Below, in pieces: positions 1-7,527 of a DNA stretch of 30,892 nt. The stretch's first letter is position 1. Each line of letters opens with the position of its first letter. The stretch comes from an uncultured Lachnospiraceae bacterium (lineage in GTDB: Bacteria; Bacillota; Clostridia; Lachnospirales; Lachnospiraceae). The stretch lies in the NCBI GenBank assembly GCA_900539715.1, contig UQDA01000028.1, forward strand, positions 1 through 30,892, written 5' to 3'. Under the pieces are notes generated by a model that made no database searches, was not told the DNA's origin, and saw nothing but the letters and a program-made list of their open reading frames with translations. The position numbers were made by a program, and so were the translations under genes.

Positions 1-1
1 T

Positions 2-74
2 GGGGTCTTAGCTCAGCTGGGAGAGCATCTGCCTTACAAGCAGAGGGTCATAGGTTCGAGCCCTATAGGCCCCA
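2..74 (+). tRNA. tRNA-Val (anticodon UAC)
   Basis: The cloverleaf can be folded by eye. The acceptor GGGGTCT pairs with AGGCCCC, the anticodon loop CTTACAA (anticodon TAC) sits on a TCTGC/GCAGA stem, and the T arm contains GGTTCGAGCC. The discriminator base is A74. CCA is not encoded, so the 3' end must be added after transcription. It lies 13 bp from the next tRNA and probably shares its transcript. Its promoter is outside the window. Confidence 0.95.
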
Positions 75-87
75 TATCAACCACCTT

Positions 88-161
88 GGCGAGATAGCTC
101 AGTTGGCTAGAGCATGCGGTTCATACCCGCAGTGTCGAGGGTTCAAATCCCCCTCTCGCTA
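88..161 (+). tRNA. tRNA-Met (anticodon CAU), elongator type
   Basis: The acceptor GGCGAGA pairs with TCTCGCT (one G-U at the end). The anticodon loop TTCATAC sits on TGCGG/CCGCA and the T arm contains GGGTTCAAATCCC. The anticodon stem lacks the three G-C pairs of initiator tRNA, and the GGCG...CGCTA ends resemble Firmicutes elongator tRNA-Met. A tRNA-Ile2 read with lysidine is a less likely alternative. CCA is not encoded. Confidence 0.93.
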
Positions 162-163
162 CT

Positions 164-195
164 AAAAAGAATCAGCAGTTGCTGGTTCTTTTTTT
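164..195 (+). terminator. Rho-independent terminator of the tRNA unit
   Basis: A hairpin with an AAGAATCAGCA / TGCTGGTTCTT stem and a 2-base loop runs straight into a T7 tract three bases after the tRNA-Met. It is the expected end of the tRNA transcript. Confidence 0.9.
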
Positions 196-210
196 GTTCT
201 ATAACATAAA

Positions 211-263
211 ACGTAGGGCGCCGGATGTCTTATAAGATATCCGGCGCCCTACGCCTTTTTTTC
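211..263. terminator. Strong hairpin terminator, probably bidirectional
   Basis: A stem of about 19 bp (CGTAGGGCGCCGGAT... pairing with ...ATCCGGCGCCCTACG) is followed on the plus strand by CCTTTTTTT and on the minus strand by GTTTTATG. It lies between the plus-strand tRNA unit and the 3' end of the minus-strand protease gene, so it can insulate both. Confidence 0.85.
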
Positions 264-274
264 TATTAACACTG

Positions 275-1138
275 TCATTCTGCAGCGTTCCGAAGCTTTT
301 CCAGCTGCCGCATCCACACCTCAAATTCCGCAAGGATGTCCTCTGCCGGAACCGCCCAGCATTTTCCGTATGTATCCCCTCCGGAAACACTCCCTATCCA
401 GACGCCGTCCGCAGTATAGACACCTCCTCCGCTGGAACCGTAGGAAATCTCCGAAAGAAACTGCATCACATTCTGGGAAGGGTTATTTGGATATGTTACG
501 CTGTACGCATCCAGCACTCCTGTCACATATTCCGCATTCGGACCGTCTGCCGAACTGACCGCTACAAGCATATCCCCTCTTTTGCCGCCCGCCTTCTGCG
601 CGCTCATAATATCAGGAACGGAAATGGCTGCGAGCGTCTGCGCTGAAAGCCTGCTCTTTTCTATCACCGCAAAGCCGATATCCTTTGCTCTGTTCACATA
701 TGCCGCCTCCGCCGTATACGTCGTACCATCTGCAAACGTCACCTCCGTGTGCGGATGCTTCAGGCAGTGCGCCGCCGTCGAAATATAGACCCAGTACCTA
801 TCCTCTGCCGCCACGACGCCGCTTCCCTCGCTCTCATGGATAAGGCCGAGCTCATCTGCATCACTGTAATTTATGAGCTGTACATTATACCCTGCCGTCA
901 GCTCCCCTGCCGCATCTGTCGCTTCCTCCAGTGCCCGCGATACCTCCTGTATCTGTTCAAACGCTTTCCTTCTATGCTCGCTTACCGCCCCTGTTCCATA
1001 GGCCGGAGGTCTCTGTACTGTCATATCCCGTCCTGTATATTCCCTGGCATTCACCATCTCCGTATCCGCCCCGGCGAGCATAAATGCTGCAGCGCATACG
1101 AGCCAAAGCTTTTTCCACAAAATCTTTCTTTTTTTCAT
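275..1138 (-). CDS. Secreted trypsin-like serine protease
   Basis: This is a 287-residue protein with an N-terminal signal peptide: a KKRKILWKK basic stretch, then a hydrophobic core at about residues 11-23, with likely cleavage after the ADTEMVNA region. A chymotrypsin-fold protease follows. The catalytic triad is readable as H124 (STAAHC), D153 (KDIGFAVI) and S236 (YGSSGGGV). A longer reading up to 1252 is open, but the start at 1138 is preferred because an AAGAAGGAA site precedes it and the signal peptide begins there. There is no PDZ domain, so it is not a full HtrA/DegP. It is monocistronic, and the strong hairpin at 211-263 follows. The substrate is unknown. A role in surface protein processing or envelope stress is an inference from the family. 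Confidence 0.85.
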   Translation of the reverse strand: MKKRKILWKKLWLVCAAAFMLAGADTEMVNAREYTGRDMTVQRPPAYGTGAVSEHRRKAFEQIQEVSRALEEATDAAGELTAGYNVQLINYSDADELGLIHESEGSGVVAAEDRYWVYISTAAHCLKHPHTEVTFADGTTYTAEAAYVNRAKDIGFAVIEKSRLSAQTLAAISVPDIMSAQKAGGKRGDMLVAVSSADGPNAEYVTGVLDAYSVTYPNNPSQNVMQFLSEISYGSSGGGVYTADGVWIGSVSGGDTYGKCWAVPAEDILAEFEVWMRQLEKLRNAAE

Positions 1139-1208
1139 GTGTTCCTTCTTCTCTCTTTTTAAAACTTTTTCATATAATATGATGTTGGTGGGCAAAATCC
1201 CCCAACTA

Positions 1209-1360
1209 CGATATCTATGGATTGTTTCGCGTTTCACGCTCCCACAATCCATCCCAATCTTCGGATATCGCGGAGCTTACGCTCCACTTTTATCCTCATA
1301 TTGGGGCGGGTCAATAAGTCATAGAACCACTCCCGTGCAAGCACATCGTGTTTCATGACT
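1209..1360. repeat. Palindrome-rich intergenic element
   Basis: Between the protease and the glycosyltransferase promoter lie several nested inverted repeats: CGATATC (1209-1215) with GATATCG (1264-1270), ATGGATTGT (1217-1225) with ACAATCCAT (1244-1252), a GGAGC-TTAC-GCTCC hairpin (1272-1285), and AAGTCAT (1317-1323) with ATGACTT (1354-1360) around GTGC-AA-GCAC. A 76-codon minus-strand frame (1234-1464) crosses the region, but no ribosome site or family supports it. The element may be a REP/MITE-like repeat or a structured RNA. Confidence 0.5.
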
Positions 1361-1423
1361 TTTGCCCCTGATATCATAGTATAGCGTGCCGTTATCCATT
1401 GTACAAGATACCTCGAACAGAAG

Positions 1424-1451
1424 TTGAAAAATTTCATAATTCCGTTATACT
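1424..1451 (+). promoter_or_regulatory. SigmaA-type promoter for the membrane glycosyltransferase
   Basis: TTGAAA (1424-1429), 16 bp, then TATACT (1446-1451). It lies about 70 bases upstream of the start codon of the gene at 1520. Confidence 0.6.
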
Positions 1452-1519
1452 TATGCTTATACATGGACTCCCGCCGGACGGCGCAATCTGTGCAAATCTA
1501 TTGCAAATGAGGACTGTTT

Positions 1520-3466
1520 ATGAATATCCAAAAAAAACGCCCCAAAACTGCCCTGCTCCCCTATGCGGTCATCTGGGTGCTCTTTTTCCTTTCCCTGCTC
1601 TGGGTCTTTTTCGTTCCCACCCGCCAGGAGGTATCTGTCGATTTCTATTTTAAACAATCCAGCCCTGCCCTGCAGTCCCAGATCTTCTGGGATAAAAACG
1701 GAGCGCTGTCCCCTGACGCCTGTGCCGACGGCATACGCGAAGGCAATATCGTCACCTTCTCCCTTCCGATTTCACCGGATGGACTAAAGATGCTGCGCAT
1801 CGATCCTTCCAATACGGAAGAGGTCTACACCATTTCCCATGTGGGCTTTTTGCTCAATGGGGAATATTTCCTCACGATGCAGGCACAGCAGATTGCAGAA
1901 CATTTTATTCCTGTAAACGCAACTTTATCCGTAAACGGAGAAGAACTGACTGTCACTCCGCAAAATACGGACAGCGGGCTTTTCCTTGACAGCGCCGAAG
2001 TAAACCGTGCATCCGTCGAGGCTTCTGCCGCCTTGCGTTCCCTGCAGGTCAGACAACGCTTTTTTACTGTCTTGTCCGGCTCTGTTTTGCTTTGCCTGTT
2101 CGTTTTTTTCCGCAAAGACATCCTCGCCTTTATACACGGACTCTTTACAAAGGATAAAAGCAGACGCTTTGACTGGTTTACGCTGATGGCTGTCGCCATT
2201 ATGGGAGGCGCCTGCCTCGTCGTCTTTCTGACAGGTGCGTTCAGTGAACTCGGCCTGCATCCCGATGAGTGGGACGTCAAAGCGTGCCTCGATTACGGCA
2301 TGACTCACTTTTTCCCGCCTCACATGCTCGACCCGGAGGTTGCCGGAACCTACAGCGGCTACGGATATACAAAGCTTGAAAATTACACCTGGTACTTTTT
2401 CCTCGCCGGGAAGGTTGCCCTGCTGTTTAAAACGCTCTTCTACGGCATCGCCTATTACCGGATACCGAACCTCATCCTCTTTGGCATCCTCGCTTTTCTT
2501 TTCGTCCGCAATGTGCGACACAAAAACTGGCTCATGGCGGCGTTCGGCATCTGCGTACAGGCATGGTATATTTTTTCCTATACGACGGCCGATGCGCTGG
2601 ATTTCTTTTTGGGCTTCTGCATCGTATGGCTTTTAGCCGACGAAAGCAGCCTGCTCTACCGGACAGTCGACAGGCAAAAGCTTTCTCCGAAGGATATCCC
2701 CGCCTTTTTGCTGCTGGGCGTCCTCTTTGGAAATATCCTACTCGGAAAGCAGTGCTACTGGGCGATGCTGCCGCTCGTCTTTACCGTACTCCTGCTCCGT
2801 CTCATCTTTCAGAAGGACAAGGCTGCGCGCAGGGCGCTCTGGCGCAATTATTTCATCATCCTCGGCATCTTTTTTGCCACCTTCGCCTTCCGCGCCGCAT
2901 TCGACGTGTTCCATTACGGCGCAGCCAAAGCGGCAGTCAAGGAGACTGCCGCCATCGAGCATGCGGACTATGACAAAAACCCGCTCACTCCCATCGAAGA
3001 ACAAAACCGCTCCTGGCACATGTATGCAAAGGGCGACAGCATAATGGAAGTGTTCCGGGAAAATCCCGACTGGTTTTCCATGACCTACAAAAGCTTCTGC
3101 GGCCTGCTTCAGGACCACTCGACGGCATCATGGTATTACTGGTTCATGGGCGGTCTGTATCTCGCCCTCTTTGCAGGCGCTGCATTTTACTCCTTCCGCA
3201 AAGGCAGCACACTGTCGGACCGCATCATTTTTTCGACAGGCAGCCTTTTAATGGTCGTGGAGCTGCTCGCCTCCATTTTAAATTCATGGCTGATAGATTC
3301 GATGGCACAGGGACGCTACCTGCTGCCGGATATCCTTATCTTCGGATATCTCGTCAGCCGCGTGCCCGGGCTTACCCAAAAACGCTGGTACCGGGCGCTT
3401 CTGACCGCCGCCGGAGTGCTTTCCGTTGCCTACTTCGGTCTGCGCGGCATCCCGGAATTTTTCTGA
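1520..3466 (+). CDS. GT-C fold membrane glycosyltransferase (ArnT/PMT-like)
   Basis: This 648-residue polytopic membrane protein has one membrane segment at about 12-32. An extracytoplasmic region rich in beta-type sequence follows (about 35-180), and then many membrane helices from about 183 to the C-terminus. The first external loop after the helix near 220-240 has HPDEW (247-251), in the position of the acidic catalytic Asp/Glu motif of GT-C enzymes that use polyprenyl-phosphate sugars. By family it would transfer a sugar outside the cell membrane to a lipid, polymer or protein. Donor and acceptor cannot be told. The start is supported by GAGGA six bases upstream. The extra N-terminal external domain is unusual against standard PMT_2 proteins. 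A small gene follows 14 bp downstream. Confidence 0.7.
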   Translation: MNIQKKRPKTALLPYAVIWVLFFLSLLWVFFVPTRQEVSVDFYFKQSSPALQSQIFWDKNGALSPDACADGIREGNIVTFSLPISPDGLKMLRIDPSNTEEVYTISHVGFLLNGEYFLTMQAQQIAEHFIPVNATLSVNGEELTVTPQNTDSGLFLDSAEVNRASVEASAALRSLQVRQRFFTVLSGSVLLCLFVFFRKDILAFIHGLFTKDKSRRFDWFTLMAVAIMGGACLVVFLTGAFSELGLHPDEWDVKACLDYGMTHFFPPHMLDPEVAGTYSGYGYTKLENYTWYFFLAGKVALLFKTLFYGIAYYRIPNLILFGILAFLFVRNVRHKNWLMAAFGICVQAWYIFSYTTADALDFFLGFCIVWLLADESSLLYRTVDRQKLSPKDIPAFLLLGVLFGNILLGKQCYWAMLPLVFTVLLLRLIFQKDKAARRALWRNYFIILGIFFATFAFRAAFDVFHYGAAKAAVKETAAIEHADYDKNPLTPIEEQNRSWHMYAKGDSIMEVFRENPDWFSMTYKSFCGLLQDHSTASWYYWFMGGLYLALFAGAAFYSFRKGSTLSDRIIFSTGSLLMVVELLASILNSWLIDSMAQGRYLLPDILIFGYLVSRVPGLTQKRWYRALLTAAGVLSVAYFGLRGIPEFF

Positions 3467-3480
3467 AGAAAGGAAGTACT

Positions 3481-3741
3481 ATGGTCACACAGGAGCAAAT
3501 CCATTTAAACTATATCAAAAAAGAACCCCAGACCGGCAGCGACACCGGCATGCGCTACCGCCTTTCCAAAGGGAAAAATGACGACGGCGACTGCATCGAT
3601 GCAGCTGTCTGGCCGGAGCCTTTCTGCTTTGTCAAAACCCCCGAAGACAAAAAAACCTTCCGGCAGTTTCCTCTGAACGAAGAAGGCTGCCAAAAGGCTG
3701 TCGAATGGCTCAACGAACAGCACAAGCGCTTCCAGCGGTAA
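3481..3741 (+). CDS. Small hypothetical protein
   Basis: This 86-residue soluble protein starts at an ATG with AAAGGAAG upstream, only 14 bp after the glycosyltransferase stop, so the two are probably co-transcribed. The frame stays open upstream, but the ribosome site fixes this start. The protein has a charged N-terminal half and a C-terminal helix (EEGCQKAVEWLNEQHKRFQR), with no signal peptide or membrane segment. I do not recognise a family. The composition resembles small conserved Clostridia proteins of unknown function. The next gene converges on it from the other strand 12 bp away. Confidence 0.7.
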   Translation: MVTQEQIHLNYIKKEPQTGSDTGMRYRLSKGKNDDGDCIDAAVWPEPFCFVKTPEDKKTFRQFPLNEEGCQKAVEWLNEQHKRFQR

Positions 3742-3753
3742 TTCCCGGAGGCG

Positions 3754-4803
3754 CTAGGGCGCACATTTTTTTGCATGCGCCTGTGCCGCCAGCGCAAACA
3801 AAAGGCTTACGAGCATCGGGAGATAGAAATTCGCGCCGCGCGAAAGCAGCATCGACGGAACGAGCGTTCCTCCCGTAAAAATCGTTCCAAATACCTTCGC
3901 ATACATCAGCTCGCTAATCCCCTGCGCTCCCGGCACGGGCAGCATATCCACCGCGATATAAACGGCTGCCTGCAGGACAACGACCGTCGAGGCATCCGTC
4001 CCGGAAAGCCCCAGCCCCCGGTACACCACCCACGTCAGGACAAAGACCGTGCTCCTCTGCACAAAGGTCAGCACCATGACCAGGCAAAGCTTTCCCGGAT
4101 GTTTTTTCAAAAAATCCACACCGTTCCGGTAGTTTTCCACAAATCCGGCCACTTTTTCCAAACGTTCTTTTTTCGGCTTCAAAATCCCACAGCGCACGCA
4201 GAAGCTCTCAACCCCCGCCGCAATGCAAAGCATCATCTCAGGAAACAGCATCACACACAATATCAATCCCACCAGAAGCGTATTCAAAAACATCCCGAGC
4301 ACATAAAAGCTGAAATACCCGCCCATCTGCTCTTTTAGCAACCCGTATCCTCCCGCCCAGAGCGCTGCCCCGATACACACCAGTGCAAGCTTATAGCACA
4401 GCGCTGTCACCATCAGAGCAACTGTGGAATCTCCCAGACGGTTTCCATCCTTTTTCATATAATAAAGCTGCATCGGCTGTCCGCCGGACGCGGACGGCGT
4501 AATGCCCGAATAAAAAAATCCCACAAACGAATAGCCGATACATTTCAAAAGCCCGCTTTTTTGCCCCATCGTCCGCAGGAGTATCCTGAGCATGCCTCCC
4601 TCCAGACAGATGAATATGAGCCCCAGTCCCGCTGCCACCGCCATGCACAGCGGCTCCATCTCCCGCAGCGCCTGCCGGAGCGCTCCTGCATCCTGTCCTG
4701 CAAACACCGCCCGGAACGTCAGCGCCATCACCATTAAAAAAAACAGTACCTCCCACAGACGCTTTGATCCGCCTTTCTTTAACTCTTCCGAATCTTTTCC
4801 CAT
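3754..4803 (-). CDS. MprF/YbhN-type integral membrane protein (flippase-like domain)
   Basis: A 349-residue protein with about eight to nine membrane helices. The SGITPSASGGQPMQLYYMKKDG region (about 99-120) is typical of the lysylphosphatidylglycerol synthase transmembrane / UPF0104 family, whose members include the MprF flippase domain. No soluble lysyl-transfer domain is present, so it may move lipid or lipid-linked sugar rather than make lysyl-PG. It is the last gene of a tight operon (9 bp after the hydrolase gene and downstream of a GT2 gene), consistent with a surface glycolipid or polymer pathway. This role is inferred from context. Confidence 0.8.
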   Translation of the reverse strand: MGKDSEELKKGGSKRLWEVLFFLMVMALTFRAVFAGQDAGALRQALREMEPLCMAVAAGLGLIFICLEGGMLRILLRTMGQKSGLLKCIGYSFVGFFYSGITPSASGGQPMQLYYMKKDGNRLGDSTVALMVTALCYKLALVCIGAALWAGGYGLLKEQMGGYFSFYVLGMFLNTLLVGLILCVMLFPEMMLCIAAGVESFCVRCGILKPKKERLEKVAGFVENYRNGVDFLKKHPGKLCLVMVLTFVQRSTVFVLTWVVYRGLGLSGTDASTVVVLQAAVYIAVDMLPVPGAQGISELMYAKVFGTIFTGGTLVPSMLLSRGANFYLPMLVSLLFALAAQAHAKKCAP

Positions 4804-4812
4804 ATCCCTGCC

Positions 4813-5400
4813 TCACCGATACAGCACGCCCGCAGGCGCAGTCCTCCAACTGCTGCTTCTTTGGTTCACCAGCTCTTCCAGCGTTCCCTCAAATACAAGC
4901 TCCCCGCGCAGGCTGTCCTTGCCCATCGCCTCATATACTTCCCTCGGCGTCACGAGTGAAAAATGCCTGTCCCACTCATACACTCCCGCTTCCTGCGTCA
5001 CACAGGCAAGCCATGAAGAACAGGTATAATGATTTTTCTGGTAAAAAGCCTTTCCCGCCAGCAAAAACGGCAATCCCAGAATCGTGTAATGATAGCGTGT
5101 CCTGTTATGATACGCCCTTTCTGCTGCAAGTTTTAATTCATTTTTCTGTTCTTCTGTGCATCTAATCCTGCATATTTGATACCGTGCCGTCGGAAACTGA
5201 TTCAAAATACGCCTCCGGTCCTCTTTTTCAAATCCTGCTATCAGCGGGATTTCCGGAAATCTTCTCCCTACGCTATACGCCTCTTCCAACCCACTGTCAA
5301 AGCCCAGCACCACATGCACATATCTCTGCCGTATCACCTTCCGTATCAAAAAAGCAAACAATCCCGGCGTATCCACAAATCCGATATAAATCTCAGCCAT
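4813..5400 (-). CDS. Permuted NlpC/P60-like (YiiX-type) cysteine hydrolase
   Basis: This 195-residue protein carries the order His-then-Cys seen in circularly permuted papain-fold enzymes: VHVVLGF (H29), an acidic EEAY (E40) and HYTCSSW (C127) before a helix. The family includes amidases and acyl-transferases acting on peptidoglycan peptides or lipids. No signal peptide is visible, so it may be cytoplasmic. It is the middle gene of the GT2-hydrolase-flippase operon, 12 bp after the GT2 stop and 9 bp before the next gene. The family assignment rests on motif order only. The substrate is unknown. Confidence 0.6.
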   Translation of the reverse strand: MAEIYIGFVDTPGLFAFLIRKVIRQRYVHVVLGFDSGLEEAYSVGRRFPEIPLIAGFEKEDRRRILNQFPTARYQICRIRCTEEQKNELKLAAERAYHNRTRYHYTILGLPFLLAGKAFYQKNHYTCSSWLACVTQEAGVYEWDRHFSLVTPREVYEAMGKDSLRGELVFEGTLEELVNQRSSSWRTAPAGVLYR

Positions 5401-5412
5401 CCTTCCGCTCTC

Positions 5413-6447
5413 CTACTGAAACTGCCAGATCCGGCGCGCTGCCCTGTAACCTCCCACCGTAAGCCTGTCTCCAAGCTGCCCCGGCAGAACCGTCAACCCG
5501 CTGACAGTACGGCACCGGAGCATCCGGTAAAGTCTGCAGTCCCTCTCTTTTAAATCCCGCCACAGCTCATCGCGCTTTAATCGTCCCTCTTTTGTGCCCA
5601 TTAAAAGCAGATGGATGGACGAAATAGCCATCATGATAGAAATATTTCTGCACAAATATTTAAAAAGCTTCGGATTTTCTACCTCCACCCGGCTCAGGTC
5701 ACAACATCGGCTCACAAGCTTTGTCACCCTTATCTGCTGGTCGATGCGCCGTATCAGCACTTCTTCATTGACTGACTGGTCTTCCCGCCCCAGATAGTAG
5801 TGATACAGATCAATATCCATATAATAAATCCTTTTTACAAGCGGAAGCGGCTGATTCGCAAACAGATTGTCCACATAAAACGTATGCTCCGGCAGCTCCA
5901 CGCCGCTGTCATATAAAATCCCCGTCCTGTATATCAGAGCATGCATCACAAGATACTGCTCCGGCCGGAATCGTCCGGTTTCTTCCCATCCGCACAGCTT
6001 CCCCTCCGGAAATACATTCCGGTAACGGACAGTTTTGCAGGTACGCCCCTCCAGATGATCATATACATAATTACATACGACCAGATCCGGCCTGTTTTCA
6101 CAGCGGTTCCAGAAACGCAGCGCCGCCAGCAGCCTGTGATACGCCTCCTTATCCAGCCAGTCATCCGAATCCACCACCTTGAAATACATGCCGGACGCCA
6201 GCGCCATCCCTACGTTCACGCCGGAACCATGCCCGCCGTTTTCTTTATGGACGACCCGCACAATGTCCGGATACTGCGCCGCATATCCATCCGCTATCTC
6301 GCCCGTCCGGTCGGTGGAACCGTCGTCCACCACGATGATCTCCACATCCTTCCCTCCCTCTAACAGGGAATCTATACATCTTTCCATATAGCTCTCGGAA
6401 TTATAACAGGGAACCGTTATCGTCAGACATTTCCTTTTTTCTCCCAT
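5413..6447 (-). CDS. Family 2 glycosyltransferase
   Basis: This 344-residue protein has an N-terminal GT-A domain: the nucleotide-binding strand ITVPCYNSE at about 10-18, EIIVVDDGSTDRTG around 35-48, and the metal-binding DxD motif in KVVDSDDWLD near 90-99. The remaining C-terminal 200 residues are mixed and have no clear membrane anchor. Such enzymes add sugars from nucleotide-sugar donors to glycolipids, teichoic-type polymers or capsule. The start is supported by GGGAGG eight bases upstream. It is the first gene of a three-gene minus-strand operon with a palindrome over its probable -10 (6474-6495). Confidence 0.85.
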   Translation of the reverse strand: MGEKRKCLTITVPCYNSESYMERCIDSLLEGGKDVEIIVVDDGSTDRTGEIADGYAAQYPDIVRVVHKENGGHGSGVNVGMALASGMYFKVVDSDDWLDKEAYHRLLAALRFWNRCENRPDLVVCNYVYDHLEGRTCKTVRYRNVFPEGKLCGWEETGRFRPEQYLVMHALIYRTGILYDSGVELPEHTFYVDNLFANQPLPLVKRIYYMDIDLYHYYLGREDQSVNEEVLIRRIDQQIRVTKLVSRCCDLSRVEVENPKLFKYLCRNISIMMAISSIHLLLMGTKEGRLKRDELWRDLKERDCRLYRMLRCRTVSGLTVLPGQLGDRLTVGGYRAARRIWQFQ

Positions 6448-6473
6448 AAAAAAAACCTCCCGTCACTGTTTTT

Positions 6474-6495
6474 ATGTTCCTATTATAAAGAACAT
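6474..6495 (-). promoter_or_regulatory. Inverted repeat over a probable -10 of the GT2 operon
   Basis: ATGTTC (6474-6479) and GAACAT (6490-6495) flank ATTATA, which reads TATAAT on the minus strand (6482-6487) about 27 bases upstream of the GT2 ATG. A repressor bound here would block the promoter. No convincing -35 is visible, so the promoter call is moderate. Confidence 0.45.
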
Positions 6496-6551
6496 ATCTA
6501 AACAGCCCCGGAAGGTTTTCCGAAATAATTTCTGAAAAAGTAATGATTTTT

Positions 6552-6965
6552 TTATAAAACCATTATCAATGTCCCTGCCCCTATCAGGATGCAGCCGATC
6601 AGCGATTTGACCGTAAACTTTTCATGCAGGAATACAAACGCCATCACCAGCGTGATAACGACGCTGAGCTTATCGACCGGCACGACCTTTGACGCCTCTC
6701 CAATCTGGAGTGCCCTGTAATAGCATAGCCACGACGCCCCGGTTGCAAGCCCTGACAGTATCAGAAATACCCAGCTTTTCGTATCTATCTCCGAAATGCC
6801 CTTCTGCGTGTTCGTCAGAAAGACCATTCCCCATGCCATCACGAGCACGACAACTGTTCTTATCGCCGTTGCGAGATTGGAATTTACTCCATCTATCCCT
6901 ATCTTCGCCAATATGGATGTGAGCGCCGCAAAAACCGCAGACAGCAGCGCAAAAACAAACCACAT
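6552..6965 (-). CDS. EamA-family half-size DMT transporter
   Basis: A 137-residue membrane protein with about five helices forming a single EamA domain (SAVFAALTSILAKIGIDGVNSN at the N-terminus). Full DMT exporters have two such domains, so this one likely acts as a dimer. The start at 6965 is chosen over 7007 because AAAAAGGAGG lies eight bases upstream and the hydrophobic protein begins there. The YdcZ-type gene ends 19 bp upstream, so the two are probably co-transcribed. The substrate is unknown. Small-metabolite export is the usual family role. Confidence 0.85.
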   Translation of the reverse strand: MWFVFALLSAVFAALTSILAKIGIDGVNSNLATAIRTVVVLVMAWGMVFLTNTQKGISEIDTKSWVFLILSGLATGASWLCYYRALQIGEASKVVPVDKLSVVITLVMAFVFLHEKFTVKSLIGCILIGAGTLIMVL

Positions 6966-6984
6966 GATAAACGCCTCCTTTTTC

Positions 6985-7416
6985 CTATTCCCACTTGAAT
7001 ATCGCAATTCCTGCGACCGCCACAGCCAGCCCTATCACTCTGCGCCATTCCCACGGCTGACGCTCTGCTCCAAAAAGCCCGAACAGCTCTATCACATAAG
7101 CCGCCGCTATCTGCGCCACTACGATAAACAGCACTGCCTTTGCCGGTCCCAATGCATCCATGCTGCGAATAACAGTCCATGTTATCGCAGCTCCCATTAC
7201 ACCGCCCAGCAGCATGTATTTCGGCTCCACCTTCCATATCGACAAAAGATTTGTCCTGTCCGTGATGCCCCATGCCGCCAGACAGACCAAAAGCGCTGAA
7301 AACTGTACGAACACATTCGCCGCCCAGATACTGGACGCCTTTGTCACCTGTGTATTGAACACTCCCTGCACACTCATCAGTACGCCTGACAAAACCGCTA
7401 TCAAAAATCCGATCAT
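6985..7416 (-). CDS. YdcZ-type (DUF606) DMT transporter
   Basis: A 143-residue membrane protein of about five helices, starting MIGFLIAVLSGVLMSVQGVF, a typical N-terminus of the YdcZ/DUF606 branch of the drug/metabolite transporter superfamily. The start at 7416 fits the family and has a GGGGG purine run upstream. An alternative ATG at 7440 would add eight residues. It sits 19 bp before the EamA gene. The two half-size proteins may work together, which is inferred from context only. Confidence 0.85.
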   Translation of the reverse strand: MIGFLIAVLSGVLMSVQGVFNTQVTKASSIWAANVFVQFSALLVCLAAWGITDRTNLLSIWKVEPKYMLLGGVMGAAITWTVIRSMDALGPAKAVLFIVVAQIAAAYVIELFGLFGAERQPWEWRRVIGLAVAVAGIAIFKWE

Positions 7417-7527
7417 TCTGACCCCCGTTCCGAAGCGCATGAGATAAAAAGCGCTCCCTGTTTTTGATTATGCCGGTTCCATCAGCTTTTATTCACGTCC
7501 GGAGCAGTTTTTTCCGCCACAGAGCTT

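Noticed and set aside
1234..1464. 76-residue minus-strand open frame containing MKHDVLAREWFYDLLTRP
   Set aside because: It has no ribosome site, overlaps a good plus-strand promoter and follows palindromic DNA. It is better treated as part of the structured element.
1825..2521. Long minus-strand open frames inside the GT-C gene
   Set aside because: They are shadows of a strongly coding plus-strand membrane protein and have no domain or start signal.
3748..3775. GCGC-TAGG-GCGC followed by T7 as a terminator after the 86-residue gene
   Set aside because: The stem is only four base pairs and overlaps the end of the opposite gene, so it is too weak to call.
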